DNA of 64,000 nucleotides from assembly GCA_018881555.1 (NCBI GenBank), contig JACAXG010000071.1:1462464-1526463 (forward strand). Reading direction: 5' to 3'. Below are positions 25,201 through 37,450 of the stretch, one piece after another. Source of the stretch: Amblyornis subalaris. Taxonomy: Eukaryota; Chordata; Aves; Passeriformes; Ptilonorhynchidae. Made by a program: the position numbers and the translations under genes. A model generated the notes under the pieces. That model worked only from the letters and a program-made list of their open reading frames with translations, was not told where the DNA came from and did no database searches. Positions within the stretch are counted from its first letter, which is position 1. Each line of letters begins with the position of its first letter.

Positions 25201-27411
25201 AAGCCAGGGTTTCCAAACTGGAACAGCCAGATGCTTCTTCCATCACTTGTGCATGGCCTGTCCTGGGTCTGGGAGCTGTGACTGCCACTGGGTGTGTCAG
25301 AGAGATAGAAATGTCTCTCCTGTTCGAGCCCTGGTGAGATGTGGCTCTTTTTTGGGAAGAGAGCTTCTCCCTGGGAAGCAGGATTGCCACTGAACTGTGA
25401 AGGGAGAAACAAAGNGCTGAGACAAGGCACCCCACAGGTAAGAATAATGTTTGTGAAAACCAGTAGTGGAGTTTGCTTCTGAGTGGCCTCTTTCCTTTTT
25501 TTTTTCCAGTGACNTCTGTCACAGACTGTTTTTAAGGTCCCTGGTTCCGTGTGCTGCTAACACACCTGATGGACCTACGTGGTATTTTAGAATGTAAGTC
25601 AAAAAGATGATCTCGAGTGTTTTAGCAGCAGCTTAGGTCTTACAGAAATCTGTGTGTGAAGGCAGAACCTGAAAATACTTAGCTAAGCAGACAAGATGTA
25701 GTAAGTCTCTTTCATAGTCCCTGTAAAGTACTACAGAAGTCTGAAGACATCTTTCACAACTTCAGTGTGAAGTCGAAAAACACTTGCTGAAGACTTAACA
25801 ACACCCTGTGATTGTGATAAGTTAAGATGGTTTATGTTTTAATGCTGACAACTCGCTTCCTTTTCATGCTGGAACCAGTCCTGACCTCAAAGCAGTGTCA
25901 AGGGGAGAAGCAGCATCTTCCCGTGGCTGGTGGGAGAGAAGCAGTGGGAAAGTCCAGCCGTGGGCAGTCCCATGCAGGATGCTCCTCTCTGTAACTCCCA
26001 GTGTCCTCCAAGGTTAATTCCACTGCACAGCTGCACTGCTTGGGGCGATAAGGATGCATTAAAGAAAAAGGGATTTCCCTCTTTGGGAATCAAATTAGAG
26101 CAGTCCAGATCAGGCCAGTTCTTTTATCTCATTCTCACCCCAACAGGAAGTTTAGACACCAGTCCCCAAAGGTCCTTTTCTGGTCAGAAACATCTGCAAG
26201 GCACTGAACTGGAGGAGTGTGGGGANGCTGCCAATATCCTGGCTGTAGGGAAGATGGACACTGAGTAGCAGTGTCTTGGGAGAAAAACGAGGAGGCTGAA
26301 CATACAAACACTGGAGAGTGCTCGGAGTCNTGGATTAATCCCAGGCGTGAATGGCAGAGCCATTCCTAGGGAGCAGAGCTGCCAGCAGTAGCACTGCCAC
26401 TGCAGCACTGTGTTCTCCAGCACGTGGGAGGCCCCCAATCTTTGACCTCTCTGCAAAGACCTCGAAATAGGGAAGGAAAAGAAAGAGTACAGCTGAAAGA
26501 AAACATATTTCTCTTGTAAANTTTACTGTCTGAGCATGGGTCAGACATGATGTGTTCATGAGAGTTCTTGGATTCAGTGTTATTCCACAGAGAACAAACA
26601 AAAATAACTCCCTCAGAAGGTTGAAAAAGCAGTATCTGGCTGGTTACTGGGTGGGATTCTCAGCACAGAACTAATAGGAAAATAGTAAGAGCTGATAAAA
26701 ATGAATGACTGTTGATCTGTAACTTGAGTGAGAGNAGTTGGTGGTCTCAGTCCGGTCTTAATTAGATCAGAACTCACAGCACTGGAAAACCAGCAGTGAC
26801 CTTGCTCCAGCTGTGGCTGGAGCTGTAGGAGCTGATGGGGAATGAACTCCCCTGACACAGAACTCCCNCTCTACCGAAGCTGGGCCATGAGGCTCAGCTT
26901 CCAGGAGGAGGCTGTTTCCATGGAACAAGCAAAGCAGCTGTACAGCACATCAGCTCTTTGTGTGTTTGCTGGCATCAAAATTTGTAAGACTTTGTTCTTT
27001 CCCCTGTATCAGAGCTCTAAACCCCTCCAGGGACTGGCTGCATTCACCACGAAATCCTATAGAACTGTCTGGTAGCTGATGTAGCAGAACTTCACTCCAG
27101 TAAGTGGCATGAAAAGTAGCAGTGATGAGGTGCCTCTCTCAAATTTTTTTTTCTGTGTGCACTAAAACCACCTTTTAAAGTTGGTTCTGCTCAAGGTCAC
27201 TTGAATATGGGCAGTGCTATAGAAGCCTCTAATGCTTTTTGCAACAATAATACCTTCATTGTCTATGCAGCTAAATTGCAATCAGTAGAAATCCAGATGT
27301 TTGTCTGAAGGGAGACCATGTTGGGGCATTATTTACCTTACAGCTCACACCAGAGATGCAAACAACAGCAGCACATTTATCCCCATTTTGGCGTTAATCC
27401 CATGAAAACAA
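19241..27411. other. Noncoding DNA, no gene recognised
   Basis: This is about 8 kb without a supported gene or a clear CR1 copy, the longest such gap in the window. It contains a TTTTG repeat (22788-22807) and short T runs. Several AT-rich stretches (20460-20720, 23020-23300) have no recognisable repeat ends. The absence of young CR1 insertions over 8 kb could reflect chance or selective constraint and cannot be separated here. Confidence 0.5.
22788..22807. repeat. (TTTTG)n microsatellite
   Basis: About four units of ttttg follow a run of six G. This is a simple pentanucleotide repeat. Confidence 0.85.
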
Positions 27412-27479
27412 TGGACCAAATTCATCACTGATAAAACTCCATTGTTTTAGTGGAGTCGCGCAAGAAGAGACATTGCCTG
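27412..27479 (+). repeat. Ancient palindromic repeat (type C)
   Basis: The sequence reads ggaccaaattcatcactgat, then aaaactccattgttttagtg and gagtcgcgcaagaag. The words actcca and tggagt form an inverted pair around the centre. From memory, this follows an old amniote palindromic repeat of the form 'gccaaattcatcactg...aactccattga...agtggagtt'. The far right arm is badly decayed. No coding content. Confidence 0.45.
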
Positions 27480-30400
27480 GTAGAAAGATGGTGTTGCCCT
27501 CTTCTCAGAGAGATGGAAAAAGATTTTGTCTCCTTTGATACCAAACACAAATGCTCCTCTAATCTCCACTGGCACACAAGAACAATTATCAGCTTTTCAA
27601 AACCAATACATACAAAACAAGACAATAATCGTAAGGTTGCCAAGTGACATCCTTAGATCATTTCCACAGGCTTTTGTTGTCTTCTGTTCCCGGCCAGAAT
27701 TCCTCTGGGCTCATTGATGTTGCTCCCTGTGCATCCCGTCATTTATTCTGTTCGACAGCCGGCGTCAAACGCTGAGAAATCCAGCAAAGGAAGGCAGAGG
27801 TCAGACTTGTGACATCTTCTGAGCTCCGTGTGTTTGTGTAACCCAGCAGGGTTCATTTCCATCAGGGATGGGAAGAGCAGGATGGCTGCTGCTGGGAGTG
27901 AGGGTGGGAGCGTGCCTGGGAAGGGCTGTTCAGGGGCAGCTCTCTGCTCTGCCTGCAGCTCTCCTACTGTACTGGTCTCACTGGTTTCCTTTAGGTATTG
28001 CTGTTAGAAGTCTGGCTGTGAAATAAATGGGGGTGGAGAGGAAGAGTGAGAACCTGTAGCATCCCAGTGGGAGACATTCCCAGTGAGTGAATCTTTGTGA
28101 GCTCTTCAGTGGCTGCAGCCACAGAGGGAAAGGAGGAAAAGCAGTGAGAACATTTTGGGTGCATGCTGGAAAACCCATGGAACTGCTGTGCTTTCTCTGC
28201 ATGTGGAAAGATTTTAGGAGCCTGTTCCTNCTTTTCTCCCCAGACTTGGCAACCGATGCGTAGTCACAGCACAGGGACCTCAGTCTTTGCTTCCAGTTGA
28301 GGACAAATTGTCCTTTCCTTCTGCTCGCTCCCTGGTTTTCCTGAGCCTCAGTTCTGCCCACAGGAGCTGGTGCTTGTCCCTTGGGAAAGTGTGGCTAAAG
28401 GTGGATTTGCTGCTGGAGGCAGCATTGTGACATTTCTCTTATCCTGACATGGCATTGTTGGAACTTTCTGGCCTTTTCTGTGCCTTTCAGGAGGAGACTC
28501 AACAGGAGGTGCTCATAAAGGTTTTCTGGACTGGTGTGCAGGAGATCCGATCAACTGAGCTAATTGTTCCCCTGATTTCCTAAGTTAAAGTCTGGAATTA
28601 ACTAGGTGGTTATTACCTGCTTCTGATTTGGCAAAGAGCAGTGAGGTGACTCCTGATTTTCATCTCGACTCCCATGCACGTGCTGTGACACTTTCAATTA
28701 AACACACCTGCTGGGAACAAAGATGAAACTTTCATTTATGGAAGTGTTGGGAATGTGTTTGTGAATGCCTGGAGTGTGCTTTGAGACCCAGGCATAGAAG
28801 CTGCCAGATACATTCAACATACCAGAAATCCCACCATGAATAACTCTAAAATACAGATAGTCTTAACATTAATCTTGTACTCCTCATGTGCTTATCAGCA
28901 GTAGCAAAGGTTTATGTATGTTACCATCATGGAAAACCAGCACCAATGGAAGTGGAAAGCTGGACACAGACTCACAATTCATTTGCTGGACTTTGCTATT
29001 CCTTCTCATGGCCCTAAACAGGAGAGGAAGCTGGAGATTTTCCCTAAAGACAAGCATTCAAGGTGACTGAAATACTGCTCCTCTATTTATTTAGTTAGTG
29101 AGCTACTTAAGGTTTGCTGTCTGCACTCCTGATCTAGTCAGGGCTCAGCACATGAGGTAATGTGAAGTCAGCTCAGAGCATGTGCACTCTACCAGAACCT
29201 CCCTTGCAGGCAGTAAATCACTGTCCCCAGCAGGTTGAGGACAGCTCGGTGAGATAACAGTTCTCAGCATTCCTGGGGACTCCAGNCCCTGCCACGACAG
29301 AGCCTTCCTGCTGAGTAAACATCCAGGGAAACATTTTTCTTGTCCTACAGACCTTGCAATCCCAATAGACCAAAGGCAGGGGGGACTGTGAAGAAAAACA
29401 GAAGCTGAAGCTGCTCAGCAACCATGCTCATCAAGTGTGTGGTGGAGCTGGACCCGAGTGCAGTTACCTGACTTCGGTGAGCTGTNTCCATGTGCAGGTA
29501 CAGGGTTGTTCTTACAGAGTTTTCCTTCACTGCAGCAAGCCTGGGGAGACCCGAGTGCAGCTCTGCTTTAAGGTCACATGGGTAGATACAAGTGATGGCC
29601 TCATATGAGTGTAAAAGGTGGATCTATCAGGAGACAGATGAGATGGAACAGCTTTGCCATGAGCAGTAGATGACCGGGAAGGCAGGAAGTAGCTGTTCCA
29701 CACTCAGAACAACTCCAGAATGGTCATGGCATTAGCTGGGCTGTTCTCACAGCATTTCACCTGCCTTGAGAGCCCTGTTGCTCCTTTGTGACCATTCTTG
29801 TTTTTCAAAAATTATTCTGAAAACTATAAAAGCTTTTTTTTTTTGTGGTGTAGAACCATTTCTCTGAGCACACACGGTGGGCAGAAGGCTAATTAAGACA
29901 GTTTGAGCATCTCAGCCAGATACGCAGCCGGAGCTGCTTTCCTGCAACTGGAATTAAGAATCCAGACGATGTGTTCAAGATTTATGGTTTCCACTGGGGC
30001 TTATGCTGCTGATGTTTGCTCTGCTTCACACAACGTATGCCATCCCATAATGAACTCTGTCAGGAGGAGAGAAAATAAAGCCATTGTCTCCTGGCAAACT
30101 CTGCCTGTACAGTCACCCTTCAGTTCCAGAGCGTGAGGTGTAGCTGGAGGCCGTTGAGGTTGGTTTTGGGGGAAGAAGAAGGGCCTTAGGGTGTGTCAGC
30201 AAGGGAAGGAGATATCATGAAGGAGCTGGAGGTTACTCACAAAAACAGGTTTTGGCCTGTAGCTGAAGGAAGATTGTGAACAGGTGGCTCTTTTCCCGAT
30301 TTCTTGACCCCTGGACTCCCTTCTGCAGCCGTGTTATTCAGAGAGTGGTTTTGTGAGGCCAGGGATTGATTCCAGATTTTTGCCTTTCTCTGAATACTTA

Positions 30401-30491
30401 AATGGGCACCAGAATGGGCAGAGGACTGTGTTCANCCTCATGATCACAGGTGGGCTTTGGTCTTGCTGTCCTGCTCCTCACAGTGACATAG
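27480..30491. other. Noncoding DNA, no gene recognised
   Basis: Only short overlapping frames are present. A CpG-bearing segment around 27740-27790 and a long T run near 29826-29844 were noted. Nothing resembles a splice-bounded exon with a known domain. Confidence 0.5.
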
Positions 30492-30775
30492 GCACGATGT
30501 CACTCCTGTGACAGGACATGAGGAAATGGAATGAAACTACAGCAAGGGAAGCTCAAATTGGGCAGTAGGGAAAGGTTCTTCGCCCAGGAGTTGATCAGGC
30601 ACTGGAACAGGCTCCCCAGGGAATTGGTCAGAGCACCAAGCCTCAAGGAGTATTTGGACAATGCTCTCAGTCATATAATTTACTTCTGGATAGTCCTGTG
30701 AGGAGCAAGGAGCTGGACTTGAGGATCCTTATGGGTCCCTTCCAATCCCATCCTGAGATACTCTAGGATCTCTGA
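30492..30775 (+). mobile_element. CR1 LINE 3'-end fragment, forward
   Basis: The CR1 tail words are in order: gacaggacatgaggaaatgg, then ggcactggaacaggctcccc, agggaattggtcagag, tcaaggagtatttggacaat, gctctcagtcatata, gtcctgtgaggagcaaggag, ctggacttgaggatcc, cttatgggtcccttccaat, ending near actctaggatctctga. The 'ctctcagtcatat' and 'aggatccttatgggtccctt' wording separates it from the other copies and suggests an older Y/X-like CR1 subfamily (my recollection, not a database result). It is 5'-truncated, about 280 bp, and noncoding. Confidence 0.88.
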
Positions 30776-32243
30776 GTCACTGGGATTGTGTGGGAAATAG
30801 GGTGAGGGGATGGATGCTTGCTGCTGCACAGAGCTCTCCAACAAAGGCATGGAATTTCACCGGAGCNTGTGCACTTAGAAACGCATTGTCCTAAGTAGAG
30901 AGGGGGGAACTTGGAGATTGGAAACATTAAAATACCACAGCGAAGGTTGCTCTTGCAGTATTTATGATCAGAGTGAAAGCAGAGTGTACCAGAAAGCTTC
31001 TGCTGGTGTCTCTTAACTCTTCTCATGAGGTTTCCCATCCTTCATCCTCGAGAGCCTGGGAGAATTTGGATAGACTTCAACTACACACCCAAACTTTGTG
31101 TGATTATCTGTGCTGAACATCTGACCCCTTTTGAGGTTTGGGCATCTTTGGGCAAATGGAACCCAGCAGAGATAAAATCAGGCTTTATTTTTCATGCCTG
31201 AACTTCAAAAGTGCCTGTTTTGGTTAATGAAGCTGTGGCATGCCCGTGGGGGGTTGTGTGCCTCGGGGTCTCTGAGCAGGGCCAAATCTCTTGCTAAGAG
31301 AAGTGCTTGTTGCCAATGTGCTGCCCACTGTTTTTCACAGCTCCNTCACTAAACAACCCTGTTTTCCATTCAGATAGAAATGTTCTCCTTGTGGGAGTGA
31401 ATTTTAGCCCACGGTGGTGTTTGCAAATGAGTGATTCAGACCCTCTTTTCAGTTGCTGGTCCATTTGTATTTGTGCTGTGGAGTTTATTACCTNTCACAG
31501 CAAAAGCAGTTCCTACAAAGTATTATCATTCCAAAAGCCTCAATGAAGCTATGAGAAATCAGTATGATTTCTGATTTCTAGCTGAGGATTTAGATTGTCA
31601 GTGGTTTTTTTTAATTCCTCAATTTAAATTAAATGAAATAGTTTAAGGAGAGTGTTAAATGACCATTAGTGAGTAGTGAGAAATCACTGTTAAGAGCCTT
31701 TCTCATCCTTTGTCTTATACTAGAGATTTTCTGTATGTGCTTATAAATCATCTCAGTACTTGCAAAATGTCTTTGCTTCTTGAATTACACCAAAGCAACC
31801 TGGCTGGGATTGATGTGCCTTTGACCTGCAAGTTGCATAGGTGTTTNTATCACAGTGCAGTGGAGGTGAAATTGGACCTTCTTGATCTGCCAACATTTTT
31901 GTCTCCACTTTGAACTGATTTTCTTGGAGGGAAGTGACCAAGGTATTGTCCATTATCTGTGATTCAGTGAGCCCTGGCCTTGCCTGTGTCTCCTTCTTTA
32001 GCAACAAAAACAACACCCAAAGCCTCTGTACTCCAAGAGAAGATGAGAACATGTGGGGAAAAGAAACCACTGTGTCTGGGGCAGAGTTTTCTGCTTCCTT
32101 GCACCACTGTACCTTCCCTGAACCCCACGGAGCTGATCTGGAGTGCAGAGGGGGTGAGANCAGCATCCCTCCTGCTCTGTATAAACACATCAGGAATGGG
32201 ACACGTGGCAGAGGAGAGGCGGAGGGAGAAAAGGGCCTAGACT

Positions 32244-32260
32244 GACAGACAGACAGACAG
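32244..32260. repeat. (GACA)n microsatellite
   Basis: About four gaca units, followed by a weaker continuation (cagacag, agccagac). Confidence 0.85.
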
Positions 32261-32694
32261 GGCTCCGTAGACAGCCAGACAACAATTATAAATAGCACCC
32301 TTTGGAGCTCTGTTTGATGTGTTGCCCAAGGCCAGGTGGAAAATCTTTCCGTTGCTGCCTCTTCAACTAATCGCTTTCCCCTCATTTTTCAATAAAGATT
32401 CCAAGTTTGGTCACTTCTTTGGCACATTTGGTTCCCATTAGAATACTTTGTGCTATTTCACTGTGTTATGCTAGATAATTGCTCTAATAACAAACCAAGG
32501 AAAAGCTTTTGAACATTTTAGGAAGCAATTTTTTCCCTTATGAAAATTCAGCGAACACTGACAGAGATCTGGGGAATAGCGAAGGACAGGCACAGGGAGA
32601 GAAAGGGGGAAAGGAGCGTATTGACTTTTATTGATGGTATTTCTGCACTTACATGTAAACCACATGCCAAAAATTTAATTGCAGTCCAACTGAA

Positions 32695-32780
32695 TATTTA
32701 TATAGCACTTTATCGCTTTCAAAGCTTTTTAGTGAGTATTGTTCAAGTGAACCTCACGGTATCCTGTGATTAGGGACACA
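32695..32780 (+). repeat. Possible old interspersed repeat
   Basis: The words atttatatagcactttatc, then ctttcaaagcttttt, aagtgaacctcac and tgtgattaggga follow the order of a common ancient amniote repeat built on 'tatagcac... tcaaagc...ttaatcctcac'. Identity is low and I cannot name a family. It could equally be chance in AT-rich DNA. Confidence 0.25.
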
Positions 32781-34257
32781 AGGTTATTGTGTTCTGCTGC
32801 TGCTGGAGAAGCGAGGCAATGTCTTTTTTGACTGGCAAAACGGTTGCAAAGCAAAGATAGGAATTGAAGAGGTCCTCACTCTGCTAAACTTCCCCACTTC
32901 CCATATATCAAGGGCATGATTGCTTCAAGTGCCTCAGTAATTGTCCAACTCTGCTTCCGCTCACAGCAGAGTGAGTTTGAGCAGAATAGTGCAGGAGAAA
33001 ACAATTAGAACATGTTTAGTACTTTCAATAAACTCCCCCTCTGTGTTTGCATACTGCCAAGATGCCTTTCAGAATTTAGTGTGGTCAAGGGGATAGGGAG
33101 ATAAATAATACAAACCGAGGAGAGGAGGCTTCGGGCGGATTTACTGGAGTCTCTTAGCTAAATTCTTTCCACTCGTACTCTGCAAGAGGTGGAGCTTTTC
33201 GTCTGCAATGTCCGTACATTTCCATCTTACACAAAAAGCTCCAAGTGCACTCAGGGCTCAAAATTTCTGGGATGGAGGAGGTGTCTGGTGATGAGGGTGC
33301 AGGACTCTCAAGGTGTGTCCCAACCTGCCATTAGGCCTTGGCTGGGTTTCTGNGTGCTTCCCATCATTTGGAGCTTCAATCCCGCTGTTTCACAAAGGTG
33401 GAAGGACAGCACTTCCCTCCTTTGCAGAGTGTTTTTAAATCTAGTCTTGAAAAACACATAATAAGAGCTGGGTTCATATCTCCTGGCTCCTCCCAGAACT
33501 AACCTCTGCTCTTGTCTTAAAGCAGGATTTTCACTTGTTGTCTTCCTTTTTTCAAAGCATCTTGATATTTGTGCAGAGGGGGAAGGAAATAAGAAAATAA
33601 TCTTCTGCTAAATTTCACTTACTTGACCTCTGTATTTGGTGCAGATGGCCCAGCTCCGATACCTCCCCTGCTGTGATTCCATGGCCTAGATTCTGGATTT
33701 CCCTGTGGGCCATGGTCTCATCCTTCCACTGAGCCAATCCTGCCGAATCCCAAATAGCAGCACAGCGATTGCTCCTGCCGATCCATCCCCAGTGCCTTCC
33801 TTGATCCTGGTCTAGGAGAAGAGAGAGAGGTAGTAAAAGTCAGGTGTGTCTCCCTTTTTTCCCCCTCCTTTCTGAGAAGTTGTTTGGATATTGCAGGATC
33901 CATGGCAGGAGATGCTGAATCCATGGGTAAAAGGGACACTGCAGCTTTCAGCCACTTCTCTTCTGCAAATTCCTGAGCAGCTGACAATCCTTTGATGACA
34001 GCCCCAGAGAGTTAATGAACTAAAAGGGCTATGGGTTATCTGTTCCCAGAGATTGGGGAGCATGAATTAAATGGTCTTTTGGAAGATGGGAAATAATTAT
34101 TCTTCTGCTTCAAAGCCATGTCCAATTGAATGATGTCGCCAGCCCAAATCAGCAATCACAATCTCTGATGAAGACCCATTAAACAGATTGGGCTGAGTAA
34201 TGCACAGGAAAAAATGTCAGGAGCATCTTTAATTCTGAGTCTCTCAACCCTACAATG

Positions 34258-34292
34258 CTCTTTTTTTCCTTTTTCTTTTCCTTTTTTTTTTT
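34258..34292. repeat. Polypyrimidine (T-rich) tract
   Basis: About 35 bases of T with a few C. On the minus strand it yields a Lys-rich reading frame that should not be called a gene. It is not followed by a convincing acceptor AG with an exon. Confidence 0.8.
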
Positions 34293-37200
34293 AAGAAACT
34301 CTTTAAGTGCCTCGAGCNTTTCTACCTCAGCACTTCCAAGCTGGAAATAGCTGGGAATGCATTTCTGCACCATCCCTGATGGAAGGGCGAGGACATGAGT
34401 AGCCAAGTTTCCTGGGGATTGTCTGGGATATCTGAAGGGTATTGTTTAGGATATGTGAAATAAAGAAACCTTCTGGGAGAAGGCTTGGGCAAGACCAGTT
34501 GGCAGTTCCTCCTCTGGGATATTGTTCTGTAGGTCACTTCCTTCTGGCAGGGGATGGGAAGGAGGAGGCTTCCCCAGGGCCAGCACTTTCATACACTTTA
34601 AGAGGAGGGAGAGTGTTGAGTGATCCTTACTGAAAGAAAGACACATTCTTCTGTACTTTAGCTATTGCAAAAGTGACATAATGAAGTCAAACATTAGGGC
34701 ATGATCATTAGGGGAATTCATTAGGAACGCTTGGCTGTACAGTGAATTCAGTTGGAAGTTATGAACTATAACTCCTTAGTGTTATTGGAGAGAGGAAAAT
34801 CTTATTACAGTGGTTTGTTTTTTCACCATATGAGCTGTAACTTGAGGGATGTTGCACCGAAGGTAAACTTTNCCACTTTGTGCACGTGCCAGAGAAGCAG
34901 CTCCATAGGTTGGGCAATGGGTGAATTGAGNGGGTAAACTCCAGCATCTTCTCCAGAGGGCAGCAAGTTACAAAACAGTAAAAGGAGAACGAGAAATGCC
35001 CTTATTTCGGAATAAAGGAATTGCCACTGGGATCTACCTAGCTCCCTAGTGTGGCTGTTAGTATTTGTATAATCTGCCTTCCTACTACACCTCATCTTCA
35101 TCCCTCATAGATCAAACCTGTTATACCACAATATTCCCAAAACAAATCTGGGAAGGGTCAGTGGCACGTGTTTTGCAGAGGTGTAGCAAAACCCCAAATG
35201 TTTTAGGGCTGTACTAANTAACAGCTGTGGACTGTTTTTGAGGCTGTAGCTCTGGGGTTGTGTGAGGATGCTGGGAAGGAGCTGTAGCCCCAACTGGAGC
35301 ATCATCACTCTGAGGCCCTCAAACCTGGCTGGGTTGCAGCTGAGCTTTGCTCAGCAGCCTGTGCTGTCTCATCTGGACCAGCCCCACTGGCAATAGTGAA
35401 AAAGCCATTTCTGAGGCAATTTCTTAAAGGAGCCATCCAAAAGAGGTTGGATGAAGTATGGACTGGAAATGCCAGTTTCTGTCTGTGATAAAATGGAGTT
35501 TATTGTCTCACCTGTAGGAATCCAACAGCAGTGGAAGATACCTCACCTCTAATCTCAGGAGTCAATCTCATTTTCCTTCCCTTCTCACAGACACCCACGG
35601 ATTTCCATCTGTCACAGATCTGAAGTTTGAAAATATGACCTGAGTGGTGTTTTTGCCTGATTGTACAGCCTGTCTGAAACACAAACTTCAACAAATGCAA
35701 ACTATGTCACTCCCACTGAAGATAAGAGAAATGTGTAGATGGCAGGACCATGTAGGTTCTCCCTGGAACTTGGCTTGGCTTTCCTTCAGCCCAGGAGCAG
35801 TGAGGGGATCTCCACGCACACTGGTCAACCAGCATGTCCTTGATGCCAGTAGTGGATTGTCCACATAAAACAAGTGGGAATGTCATTTGAGTAAAATCTG
35901 GTAGGTGCTGAGCTCAGCGGAGCTTGGGAGGGTTCACCTAGATCTGGTGGTGCAACCCTGTTACTTTTCTGTTATGGGCAGATTGCAGGTGTTCTCTGGC
36001 TGTTGAGGAATTGTGATTTGAAGCCCATTAGCCAAGATTAGTTTTTGAGGAACCAAAACTCACTGATGACCCCTGTATCCATGGATCAGCTGTTCAGATG
36101 TCCCACTNGGTGCACTCAGAGGCGCTGCAGGTGGCTCAGCAGCTGATGCAGTGTAGNAGAAAGGGCTTCACAACAGAAACGCTCATAACCTCTGAAAAAT
36201 ACACTGGGAGAGCACAGAAATCATTTGGGGACTTTGAGTCTGCACTGGCTATTCAGGTGCTGGTGATTGATGGGGATCACAGCCCGTTCTCCTCTCTGGG
36301 GTGTGATGTGTGTGGCGAAGTCCTGTGTCCTCCACCCGGATGTGGGCACGTTCCAGCTCCAGAGCCAGGCCGTCTGTGCAGGCAGGATGGCAAACAATGC
36401 CTGCTTGTTTTGCCCAGCAGGTTGTTAAAACGCTACTTTGGAGGCTGTGTCATGATGTTGGAATGTGATTCAGTGTGAAAGACACGGCGGTGTTTTACAG
36501 GGGTGTCATGCAGGGCCCTGCTCAGGGATGGGAGGGGAAGGCTGCAGGGCACATATTCCGTGTACAGGAGCNCCCTTCTCTCAAGCTCTCTGTGGAGAGT
36601 TTGTTTTCTAAAAGTCTTCAGCATTTTTTGCNCTCTGTTGGGGTTTATCCACTCCCTCTACCTTTCCCTTGATATGCAGTAGNTGAAAACTAGATCTGCA
36701 GTTAGCTGAGAACTTCCCTGTGCCAGAAGGGAGTCATTCCATGTCCTCCACTGAGTAACGATGCTCATGGGAATACACCCTGAGATTGGTCTGACTGTAA
36801 TAATCAGAAAAACCCCAGGGGTAAAGCAAGGAAAAAATAAATTCCTTGGAAAAAGGTCTTTTGGAGGCAGTTAAGTCCAAAGGAACCTCTTCTGCCTCTG
36901 AAAGCTGAAATGACAATTCTTGGAGGCTGGAAGAGCATTCTGCAGTGGAAACATTCCATGCTTGTCCTGTTCACCAGGTCTTCCCCAGACATTGTCACAG
37001 CTGGGTACAGGACACTGGGCTGAACTGTGGCCTCGCCTGAAATGACTTCATATGGCTTGCGCAATAAAGGAGACAGGGGACACTGAGGAGCAAGTGCCGT
37101 GTTCTGCTCTGGTGGGTTGGGCAGGATTTGGTCTCGTGGCCTTCCTGCAGANAGGAACAGTTGAGGGTTTGGACCAGTTCGTCCACCAGTCATCCTGGCC

Positions 37201-37329
37201 AGCTCTGTGTAGCTGGGCAAACATTCGCTGGGGTTAATCGGCTGCATTCCTCAGTATGGCTGGATGGGAAATTCGGAGATGCTGGAAAATTGTCTTGTGC
37301 CAGGCTGGAGTGAAAATCCTGAAAAATGT

Positions 37330-37450
37330 CATGTGCTGACAGGCTAAGTGGAAAAAATGTTAAGTTTTGCTCGGTTGAAATGTTTTGTCATCTCTATGAA
37401 AAGCTGAGAAAAAGGGAAAAATCAAAATGAAACATTTCAGAATTTAATTA
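37330..37450. repeat. Palindromic A/T-rich ancient repeat (type D)
   Basis: The left arm ggttgaaatgttttgtca (37374-37391) pairs with the right arm caaaatgaaacatttcag (37423-37440) across a purine-rich centre. Similar 'gaaacattt/aaatgtttt' words recur downstream (near 37500-37660), so the element may be longer. From memory, palindromic repeats rich in 'gaaacattt' are known in reptiles and birds. I do not assign a name. Confidence 0.4.

Larger units (their letters stand above)
30776..37329. other. Noncoding DNA, no gene recognised
   Basis: No supported gene. The longest minus-strand frame of the interval (31753-32385) lacks any recognisable domain and runs through a GACA repeat. A polypyrimidine run (34258-34292) and an old-repeat-like piece (32695-32780) are listed separately. 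The segment 34080-34200 carries several AAT/ATT words (aaataattat, ccattaaac) and might be a conserved element. The frame at 36098-36478 encodes a Cys-rich stretch that I cannot match to any zinc-binding family. Confidence 0.5.

Noticed and set aside
31753..32385. Minus-strand open frame of 210 codons
   Set aside because: No recognisable domain, contains ambiguous codons, runs through a GACA repeat, and overlaps two other open frames on the plus strand.
34258..34292. Polypyrimidine tract as a splice acceptor
   Set aside because: The AG that follows leads into sequence with no supported exon. The tract is better explained as low complexity.
36098..36478. Cys-rich frame that could suggest a zinc-binding protein
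   Set aside because: Cys spacing does not fit a known zinc finger, LIM or EGF pattern, and two codons are ambiguous.
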